Shown: piece by piece, positions 56,641-64,000 of the stretch
How the letters are laid out: every line of letters begins with the position of its first letter
Position numbering within the stretch: the first letter of the stretch is position 1
Origin: Diphasiastrum complanatum
Taxonomy: Eukaryota; Streptophyta; Lycopodiopsida; Lycopodiales; Lycopodiaceae
Direction: 5' to 3'
NCBI GenBank assembly: GCA_029204225.1
Contig: CM055092.1
Coordinates: 67,838,810 to 67,902,809 of the forward strand
DNA: 64,000 nucleotides
Position numbers and translations under genes: made by a program
The notes under the pieces: model-generated
Seen by the model: only the letters and a program-made list of their open reading frames with translations
Told to the model about the DNA's origin: nothing
Databases searched by the model: none

Positions 56641-56717
56641 ATTCCGCTCCCCCTACGACTCATTTTAAAAACTATCTTTCAAAGAAACACTCAAAAAAAG
56701 CCTTGGAAATCGCCCAT

Positions 56718-56729
56718 CCTCTTGTAGTG
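56718..56729 (-). repeat. CACTA terminal inverted repeat
   Basis: CACTACAAGAGG on the minus strand, the standard CACTA end. The expected partner on the left was not seen. Confidence 0.7.
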
Positions 56730-56992
56730 GCTTTGCCCTATTTGGATGCTCTTGTTCAAGCTTATCAACATATGAAAAATTCTAGATTCAATGCATATGA
56801 ATAAGGCAATTACAATAGGTCTATATGTGACCTTATCAACATGCCTGAGTTGCCAAAAATAGGAAATCAACTATTCTTAGGCCTTATTAACTTTGTAAAG
56901 TCTATTTCTAAGTTTAAAATGCATATTGGCCAAAACTAACAGATAAACTCAACATGAAAAATCTCAATCTAGTTGAAATTTCTCACAATCAC
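56730..56992 (-). repeat. B-related Copia LTR, right part
   Basis: CCCTATTTGGATG, CTTATCAACAT and AGTTGAAATTTCTCACA follow the order of the LTR at 24,391-25,037. The left part is cut off by the CACTA right end. Confidence 0.7.
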
Positions 56993-57049
56993 ATCTATGT
57001 CACTACAATATTTTATGGGTTTGACTCCACTGTAGAATGTTAAGGAAGC

Positions 57050-57235
<186 letters not shown>

Positions 57236-58785
57236 TTGAGCTCATTTATTATTTTTTTCTATAGAAGAGTCCTTTGTTTGTTCATTAACTTAGTGCAATA
57301 ATTTCATATTTGGCTTGTGCTTTTCTTATTTTTTATTTGTTTTTGTCCATATGACTCACTTAATGATAGTTATTTGATGCACATATATCATGAACCTAGA
57401 TAACATAAAACAATGAGTAACTAGAAGTGTCGAGATCTATTGCTCGTGAACTTAAGTCATAGAGAGTGGCACTTTGAAGTCAATTGTTTGGGACCACAAT
57501 TTTCAAGCTCTTTGGTGACATGGTTAAAGTTTGTAGCATCAATCCTAAGGCCTTTTAGCCAATGAGAACTCTTTGTTGGAATGTTCCAAGCTAATTAATG
57601 AAATCAAATAGGCACAAGTAATCCTTAGCCTATTAGCCAATGGTCTTTTTTTGGCAAGTTTTTCATTGACTCTATCCACTTCCAAACATCCTAAAAGCTT
57701 CAAGCATAAAAACTGGCACTTTTTGTTGTCATTTATGTGGTGCCCACATTAAATTAAAGTTGGTCTATCCATGCTACATATATAGAAACAAGTAATTGAT
57801 TCTTCTTGTGTGCTTTGCTTTCCACTTTACTTTCCACGGTAAGAATTATGAAAGAGGCTTACAGGTGAGATATTTTTTGTTTTTCATATGCTTCCTATCA
57901 TTTATAGCCCTCAAGTGACGTTTTATATGCATGTAAGGCATTCTTCATATTTTGGCTATGGCACGTAGAAGTATCAAAAGCTAATAACTGGATTAGTCAA
58001 AAATCAATTAGAATTAGCACCTCAATTATTCTTCATAATTTGCAAGGTGTGCTATTATAAAGGAAATTTGTTTTCTTAGCAAGAAACGCAAGTCTTGAAT
58101 TTTCACCAATGTGCTACTCGGAATAAATGGTTATAAAAAAAGGTTTATAATTGCCCAACCTTGAAAATAACCTTGCAAAATAGGGTGTAATGAAATTTGA
58201 ACTTGCATATAATTCATATGTTGTATATAATGGGCCATGGACTGATCATTAAACATAGTAAGCTATTCACGAGCCTGAAGGAAGTTGGTAGTGAACAATG
58301 TTGAATGGCCATAGTCTATGACCCATTATATGTGCTAGTGGACAAGAATGTTCCAATGTGGCTTGCTAGAGGTTTGATCACAAAATATGTTGCAGGTGTT
58401 GACTCTAAATGCAAAATGGCTACACAAGAGCACCAAATAATGCTCTTTCGGTTTCTATACTAGAGACTTACTACATAGTTAATGATCTAAAACTTTGCCT
58501 TGGGAGGGTATTAGCTCAAGTGCACCATCTTGAGGAGGCATAAGGTCATTGTACTAGCATTCCCCCATATAGTGCCTAAGTGGAATGGTTGTTAATGGGC
58601 ATAATTTGCCTATGGACTCTAAGAGTCATTCATAGATGAAAATTGTGTCATAATTTCAATCATTTGGTGTGAATCTCTTAGTAGATGACACATGAGAATT
58701 TCAGTGAAATGTGTAGATGGTTGAGTAATTCACATGAAAGTTATGCTTGTGAAGGTGACTTAAAAGGAGAAAAAAATGAAAGAGC
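57236..58785. other. Intergenic region upstream of the WRC gene
   Basis: No coding family or element ends found. CCATGGACTGATCATT and GCCATAGTCTATGACCCATT (58,225-58,330) are weak inverted words. This is the only long stretch without clear retrotransposon sequence. Confidence 0.35.
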
Positions 58786-58789
58786 ACTT

Positions 58790-59213
58790 GGCACTTATTA
58801 AGTGAATAATCGATAGAATAAAAAGAGATTTTACTTTTAAGGTGACATTGTAATACATGGTCGTACTTTGTCAAAATGGAGGCAGCCCACTCGAGAAAAG
58901 ACCGGTCACTCGTTTCTACCAAAACACAGAGGCAATCGAGAAGGACTGCAACAACTTCACTTTTACCCTCACCTTTTACCACAGAGTATACATCGGAAGT
59001 TAGAGAAAAGCAGAAAGCGGGAGGAGAATCAGGCGTGTGCTGAGTGCTGCAGTGCACCGGAAGAGAACAGGAAAAGGACTCGAAGAAGGAAGAGACTGCG
59101 AACGGATGATCGAGGCGAAGCCTGACAATCAAAACCATTTCATCTCAGGTCTCTGATTCTAGCCAAGTTCTTGTGGCACCCTATAAGCTGCACAGGTTGC
59201 TGTTACGTCTGAT
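58790..59213 (+). promoter_or_regulatory. Promoter/5' UTR of the WRC gene
   Basis: Conserved with the duplicate at 25,800-26,170, including TTTTACTTTTAAGGTGA and GAAAAGACCGGTCACTCGTTT. It may include a 5' UTR intron: CATCTCAGGTCTCTG (about 59,146) and a pyrimidine-poor CTGCACAG (about 59,191-59,198). No clear TATA box. An 85-codon frame here (58,868-59,125) is rich in Arg/Lys and is not conserved in the duplicate, so it is left uncalled. Confidence 0.45.
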
Positions 59214-59895
59214 ATGAAGATTCGCAAGGGATTTGTGCCTGCTGCCCATGGCCGGCCCAATATATCGATGACTGATCACCACAAATTTCTTCTGAAGCTT
59301 AAAGATGCTGCAACCACTCGATGCGTACAGAAAGTTTCGGACAAGACGAGGCCCACAGAACGTCTTAGTATTATTGTAGATCCAGATGAAGAAAAGTGCA
59401 TTGCAACGGGTTCGTATAGAACAACCACGAATGGATCTAGAAAGGCATTATGGGGAAACCGGAAGCGGCACAAGGAAGAGGAAGGGGCGTATAGGAGCAG
59501 CAAAGGAAGATGTATCATGTGCGGAGAGGCAGGACATTCGTGTTTTCAACAGCTAGCTGCTTCGCATGCAGCTCTCATGGTTGAATATTGTAGCTCGGAT
59601 AGTGGTATACATTTAAATGAAGTTCCGATGCCGCAGAAGTTGGAGGATGTTCAACGTGGTGAGCGTGGTCAGTCTTCCTCTGACATACACGACGGCCATG
59701 TGGATCAAGTACGCGGATCTTGCCATAGGAAGGAACGGTATGGAAAACCTGAGACAAGCACCAAGAAGAGGCCACATACTAGTGCTCATAACGATGACGC
59801 AATTCTAGGTTGCGTGAACGGGAACAAATTGAAGAGAAAAGGAATGATCGATTCACCAGTGGCAGGAAAGCGAAATCAGAACATCAATGCGCCCA
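59214..59895 (+). CDS. WRC-domain protein, first coding exon
   Basis: ATG at 59,214 opens about 230 clean codons. The protein is basic and mostly unfamiliar, with GRCIMCGEAGHSCFQQLA (about residues 98-115, a possible short Cys/His zinc site) and several basic clusters (GNRKRHKEEE, TKKRPHT, KLKRKG). The best consensus donor is CAG|GTAATT at 59,927/59,928, but joining it to the acceptor at 61,243 gives a stop. The donor CCA|GTAAAT at 59,895/59,896 restores the frame and is annotated here. A small extra exon or the weaker acceptor at 61,263 is also possible. The duplicate at 25.8-27.0 kb has lost this ATG. Confidence 0.7.
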
Positions 59896-61243
59896 GTAAA
59901 TTTCTGACACCTCCCTTTATTGAACAGGTAATTCTTGGCTTTGTTAAAATACACGTACTTGAAAATTTTGGCTGCAGTATGCACAGTTGACGTTGTAATT
60001 TCGTAATATAATGCTCACTGTAAGTGCATATGGCATCCATGTAGAATGACATGACAGAGCTGCGAGCAATACTCATATATATTTCCAGCAGCCCAACTTA
60101 AAATTCGAGAAGGGTTTGGATTAGTATCTTATGCAAACTACTGTGGAACCTACCGACCTAACATATCCGTAATCGCCGTGTTCTTCATTTAATTAGACTC
60201 TTGAGGCATACCACTAAAGCGATGGTCGACTATAACGTATGCCTCTTCATGATATACACGTCCGGCAAAGGCCGTTACCATTAACTTCAAGTTGCACATA
60301 CAAACTGCAAACGGAGAGGCTTAATATTTTGGGCGTTGAGTACTGCTCACTCGTATGCGTCTGTCATAGTTCGCGCTTATTCTTATTACAGACAGTAGTG
60401 CTAGCTCTACCCGTTTTGACCGCAGATTAAAAAGACAAAGAAACCCCTTCTTTCGGCAGGACACGCTGTGTTTTATTGTTCATGTATTTGTTCTGAAGTT
60501 GAGCTAGTTCGGCTAGTAGCAACAACCTGTGTCTATGATGGAATCTCTTAGTAAAGATTTGAATATGAGCAGTTATCTTGATGCTTACCGAGAGAAATCT
60601 TTTACTGGGTTGCGTGAACGTCCAAATTAGAGTTTAGTATGGGTTGCAGGGAATATCCATTTGACGTGACAACATGCTTAGTAAATGATTCATAGTCATG
60701 TTTTGGATAAATTGTTGCGGCAAGCAGAAAACCGACAGTATGCACGTCTAAGCTACCAGTTGTTTTATTGGCAGCCTCAATCAGAAATTGCAATCGTGCC
60801 AACACCATCAAGCAAAGACCGCCTGATTCTGGAAGATAGGTATTATCACTGAAAATCATGTATTCTCGTTGCTTGTTGATTTTTTTGCTCTTTGAAACAA
60901 TGAAGGCGATCCTATATTGATACATGCGCCCATCATATGTTGCAGCCTCTTGCAAAGTGGCATGATTCGATATGTCGCTGCCGCCAAAGGTAAATTTGCT
61001 GCCTTGTAGTACATGACCCAGTGGACGCATTTAATATCTATCATTCCTTTGTTGATAAAATGTCACAATTCGCAGCTTTGCGTAACAGTCACATGAAGTA
61101 TAGTGAAAGAATTTCAGCTTTTAATCTACTAAGTAGTTCTAAATCTAGAATCAGAAACACTTCTGTGATTAAAATGACGGTGAAGCTGTGGCTCCTGTAA
61201 TATATGATCTAAGCCCTAAGCTTGGTAGCATTGGTTTTTACAG
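59896..61243 (+). other. Intron of the WRC gene
   Basis: About 1.35 kb ending GGTTTTTACAG. Its first ~600 bases match the duplicate near 26,700-27,035. It carries an antisense open frame (60,602-61,030). Confidence 0.6.
60602..61030 (-). CDS. Antisense 142-codon frame in WRC intron
   Basis: A single clean minus-strand frame of 142 codons starting MRPLGHVLQGSKFTFGGSD, with well-mixed composition: GRMYQYRIAFIVSKSKKINK, SDNTYLPESGGLCLMVLARL, EAANKTTGSL and AATIYPKHDYESFTKH. It has neither signal peptide nor obvious membrane segment. I do not recognise a family, and no low complexity explains the openness. It may be an intron-nested gene, a retro-insert or chance. It is not in the matching part of the 27-kb duplicate. 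Confidence 0.35.
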   Translation of the reverse strand: MRPLGHVLQGSKFTFGGSDISNHATLQEAATYDGRMYQYRIAFIVSKSKKINKQREYMIFSDNTYLPESGGLCLMVLARLQFLIEAANKTTGSLDVHTVGFLLAATIYPKHDYESFTKHVVTSNGYSLQPILNSNLDVHATQ

Positions 61244-61896
61244 GGGATGTTGTAGATCGGAAGCCTTCAAATGAAACAATGTTTGAGCCTCCCCGAACTT
61301 CTTTAATAAAGAGGGCTACTAGCGGTAATCTTCATCGCGCCGCAGACCTACGCAACAGAAATCTTTTCTTGCAGGAACTTTTCAATCGGCAAGGTCATCT
61401 TAGTCAGCTTTCTAACGTAGATCCCAAAGCTTATCGGCAACGTGATTCAGATGGACCTCAAGCATCTGTGAAACAGCACCGACATCTACATGAGGAAGGA
61501 AACGCATGCCTTTGGGCTAAACCGCCTGATAGTACGACTAGCGGTTGTAACTTGGAAACTACTACTGACCAGAAACCATGCGGTGCACTTGATAGAGGTC
61601 ATCGCTGTAAGCGCATGGATGGAAAGGGATGGCAGTGCCTTCGGCAAGCCGAGCCTGGATTTTCTTTATGCGAGTATCATCTCAGTAGATTTCGTGCGAA
61701 TCACAATCGCAGGAAAGCTGCGAAGATTGTGAAAGACGCCATGCCTTCCGAAACCGAGCTATCTGGCAGAAAAAGATCCAAGAAGAATTCCTCAGAAGCG
61801 ACGGTGGCTGATCATATAGTAGCAGACCCTCTTCCTGAAGCATTTCAGAGGAAGCGTAAGCCTGTGAAAGCCCGCTCTATAATGTCAATCCAGTAG
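61244..61896 (+). CDS. WRC-domain protein, last exon
   Basis: Clean to the TAG at 61,894-61,896. WRC domain at 61,603-61,680: RCKRMDGKGWQC then LRQAEPGFSLCEYH, spacing C-x9-C-x10-C-x2-H, followed by basic RANHNRRKAAK. The WRC motif binds zinc and DNA and carries a nuclear signal; it occurs in plant growth-regulating factors and other plant nuclear proteins. No QLQ domain is visible in either exon, so this is not a standard growth-regulating factor. A second basic cluster (GRKRSKKNSSE, then FQRKRKPVKAR) ends the protein. A plant nuclear regulatory protein of unknown target is most likely. Confidence 0.8.
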
Positions 61897-62400
61897 AGAT
61901 ATAGGCTGAGACGTATTCCTGTGACTGGCACTTGTATGATCATGCAACTTGATTCTGATGTTCTTTTTCAGATAAGAAATATGATGCCCTTTCGTAATAG
62001 TGATAATTCGCTAGCAACTTGACCAGATTCCCTGAGCCTGAGGGCAGACGCTGGTTTTGTGACATCGTAATTTTCTGTACACAGCTATATTAAAACAATT
62101 GTAGCAGAAAGCGTGCATTCTTCCACTATGTAATGGTGCTATTATACTCCCTTGGAACAATTCAAACATCTGACCTAAAACGCATACTTTTAGACTAAGC
62201 TCTTCATTCCATGAATGTGTTAGCATTAAACGCTAAATTAGAGTTGAAACCACTTAAACTGTTGAACATGCATGTGCATATCATACAAGGAGTATTCAAA
62301 ATGTTTATGGATCATTGGTTTTTCCCTGACGGTATAAGTAGCATCATCATGTATAATGTAGGTTATTTTGCTCCCTCAGGTAGCATGATCACTTTACATC
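61897..62400 (+). other. 3' UTR and downstream flank of the WRC gene
   Basis: No coding signal. A poly(A) signal could not be chosen among several AATAAA-like words. Confidence 0.4.
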
Positions 62401-62520
62401 ACATAGGAAGGCCCCCTCAAGGAGCACAAGGTCAAAAGTCCCGAGAATGGAGCCCGCCGCCCCCGCCCCGCCCCGCCCCGCCCCCCCCCCCCCCCCCCCC
62501 CTCCAATTTTTTCAGTCACC
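62400..62520. repeat. GC-rich CCCCGCCCCG/poly-C tract
   Basis: CCGCCGCCCCCGCCCCG followed by repeated CCCCG units and a long C run to about 62,502. Very unusual in this AT-rich window. It may belong to a foldback-type element like those at 3.3 and 32.5 kb, which also carry homopolymer G/C runs, but no matching arm was seen. Confidence 0.7.
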
Positions 62521-62584
62521 TTAATGATTATAAGGGTCATTTGAGAAGTTATGTCAGAATTTAAGACCACAAGTAAATTAGTTA

Positions 62585-62715
62585 AGAAGAACTCATAGCC
62601 CTCATAATCATAATGCCATAGGAGATATTGTAAACTCGTAAAGCACTCCTAATACTTAACCCATAGCCCTCATAATGTCATATGAGATATTGTAAACTCG
62701 TAAAGCACTCTTGAT
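62585..62715 (+). repeat. Short tandem duplication
   Basis: CCCTCATAATCATAATGCC to GTAAACTCGTAAAGCACTCC (62,597-62,650) is repeated at about 62,667-62,710, and a third partial copy (CCCTCATAACACTATGGGA, GATATTGTAA) lies at about 62,994-63,022. It may be the edge of a small transposon family. Confidence 0.7.
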
Positions 62716-62716
62716 A

Positions 62717-62780
62717 TTTTTCCTTCGTTATTTAGGGTCCATTCCTGGAGCATATTGCACCCTAAATAACAAAGGAAAAA
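62717..62780. repeat. 22-bp inverted repeat
   Basis: Arms 62,717-62,738 and 62,759-62,780 (TTTTTCCTTCGTTATTTAGG and complement) pair with one mismatch around a 20-base loop. Confidence 0.8.
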
Positions 62781-62870
62781 TAATGGTTCAAGTTAGTGAG
62801 ACCATGGTAACTTCGGGTGGGATAGTGGGATGGGGGAGGGTGGAGAGGAATATTAGGAGTACTTTAAGTA

Positions 62871-62986
62871 AGGTGGTGCATTCATGTGAGTGCGTTCTCA
62901 ACGCCCTCATCCCCCGTTCCCTTCGGGCGCCCTCGAGATCAGAAGGGCCTCCCTTGCTGGAATGCTCTCAAATGAATGCACCACCT
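62871..62986. repeat. 20-bp inverted repeat with GC-rich core
   Basis: AGGTGGTGCATTCATGTGAG (62,871-62,890) and its near complement (62,967-62,986) enclose a GC-rich 76-base core. One mismatch. Looks like a miniature foldback element. Confidence 0.75.
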
Positions 62987-63019
62987 ATTACATAACCCTC
63001 ATAACACTATGGGAGATAT

Positions 63020-64000
63020 TGTAATCCTTTTCATAATGACCATATGATATGGTGTAAAAACTTCGGTTATCATTTTCTAAGGTAAACATTTGCCAAAATT
63101 TATAAGAGTAGTAGAACAAGCCTTATGAGCAATAAAAGTCTTGTAAACTTTTTAAAGATAGACTTTCGCGGTTCATCAAGCAAGTAAATTTTGTGGTTTG
63201 AAGAAAATCACTATTTGTATACACGAAGTGTTTTGGCGTTTTAGTGCCTAATCACATGAGCAAATTTATACTAAGCATTTTATTTCATCATATTTTAGCT
63301 CATAGGTCTACATATCTTTGAAGTGGGATTATAACCTTTGTGTCACCCTTCCAAGACATGAGTTGGTGTGGCCTAGAGACTAGTATCTTATAATTTTTGT
63401 TTTTGTTGATAATCTTTATACCAAGTTAATAAAGATAACATCCTAGTCTAACAAAGCCATGAAGTTGAGATAAAATAATAAGGTTGGTCATGCCTCATGG
63501 ATGTAGCTCCCTGTGGCTACTTGTGCGGATAAATGAGACAGGTAGGACCAATCAATTAAAAAGCGAGGCACTTGAAAGTTAAACAAATAGCATTATGAAA
63601 TTGGTTTGAGAGTCTCAAGACTCTATAGACTTGCACGAGGCTCAAGTGGTCCCACGAGAATCTCAAAGCTTGTCTCCATAACTTTAACTAATTTAAGCCT
63701 TTGACATGTGGACGTGGTAGAACATTGAAAGCTTTATCATGTTGAGCCTCCAACTTGTAGCAAGAATTAGTCTTACAAGAAGCTAGTCTCAAAACTTAAT
63801 TTTGTCTCTTTGAGCTCAATGTGCAGCCCAAGACTTCGAGACCAGAAAGTCGTCTTTTGAAAGGAATCTACGCATTACCACCTACACAAAGACGGAGAGG
63901 AAGTAGTAGAGTGAAACAACCCATGAGGTGGAAGATGCACATGAGCCAAGGCAACATGCTTAAACTCTAAATTTCAGCTCCCCTTACTAGAGAGGTATGT
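63020..64000. other. unassigned AT-rich region
   Basis: No gene, LTR end or repeat unit recognised. Short words around TCTCAAAGC and CTTGAAAG recur but without order. Confidence 0.3.

Larger units (their letters stand above)
50100..56729 (+). mobile_element. CACTA (En/Spm-type) transposon, decayed
   Basis: Tnp2-like coding remnants (54,150-56,052) lie between flanks rich in GGTCGGAATGGACCTC-like words (50,114; 50,346; 50,407; 50,855; 50,916; 51,990; related forms at 56,350-56,610), like CACTA subterminal repeats. The right end is CCTCTTGTAGTG, the complement of CACTACAAGAGG (56,718-56,729), a CACTA terminus. A matching left terminus was not found, so the start is approximate. The right side interrupts a B-related Copia LTR (56,730-56,992). 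Confidence 0.65.

Noticed and set aside
58868-59125. 85-codon Arg/Lys-rich frame upstream of the WRC exon
   Set aside because: Not kept in the collinear duplicate at 26 kb and most likely 5' untranslated or intronic.

Overview
The window is land-plant nuclear DNA from a repeat-rich genome. The evidence is a spliced gene with a plant-specific WRC domain (C-x9-C-x10-C-x2-H) and dense nested LTR retrotransposons of both plant superfamilies: Copia with TGGTATCAGAGC-type primer sites and DSGASSHM proteases, and Gypsy with the GGCGTCATTGTCGGGGA-type primer region. There is also a CACTA (Tnp2) transposon remnant, foldback DNA elements and long CT/GA microsatellites. I cannot name the species. No bacterial gene organisation, CRISPR array, tRNA or rRNA gene was seen.

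Layout. 0-8.1 kb: old Copia and Gypsy fragments and a 1.04-kb foldback element (3,278-4,321). 8.1-16.7 kb: plus-strand Copia A, split by minus-strand Copia B1 (8,629-14,645) with a perfect TGAGG target duplication. 16.7-18.0 kb: Gypsy LTR end and leader with a four-copy minisatellite. 18.05-18.91 kb: a minus-strand histone H3-like relic with a Ser/Pro-rich tail, cut by Copia B2 (18,914-21,675). 21.7-25.4 kb: fragments, a 21-bp minisatellite and a solo Copia 3' end. 25.8-27.0 kb: a decayed partial copy of the WRC gene. 28-31.2 kb: Gypsy RT/RNase H, then a Gypsy LTR end and a leader full of ATTACTCGCC motifs. 31.2-38.9 kb: Copia D (hit by the second foldback, 32,492-33,621), Copia E and a Gypsy fragment. 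39.2-47.5 kb: a full but decayed plus-strand Gypsy H, interrupted by the young minus-strand Copia C (39,964-44,534). 47.5-49.5 kb: mixed Copia remnants. 50-56.73 kb: a decayed CACTA element. 58.8-61.9 kb: the WRC gene, the only likely host gene. 62-64 kb: small hairpin repeats and otherwise featureless DNA.

How it fits together. Most of the window is insertion history: A carries B1, H carries C, D carries foldback 2, and B2 cuts the H3-like relic. Two Copia elements are not ordinary autonomous copies. B1 has about 1.1 kb of unrelated, mostly open sequence where reverse transcriptase should be. C has one unbroken 726-codon gag-protease-integrase-like frame, no reverse transcriptase and nearly identical LTRs, so it probably moved with enzymes supplied by relatives. 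Several Copia LTRs of different families share a CACATGTG/CACACGTGTG palindrome. The best leads are the B1 insert, the C reading frame, the H3-like relic, and the WRC gene with its partial duplicate and an intronic antisense frame. No clearly new multi-gene system was found.
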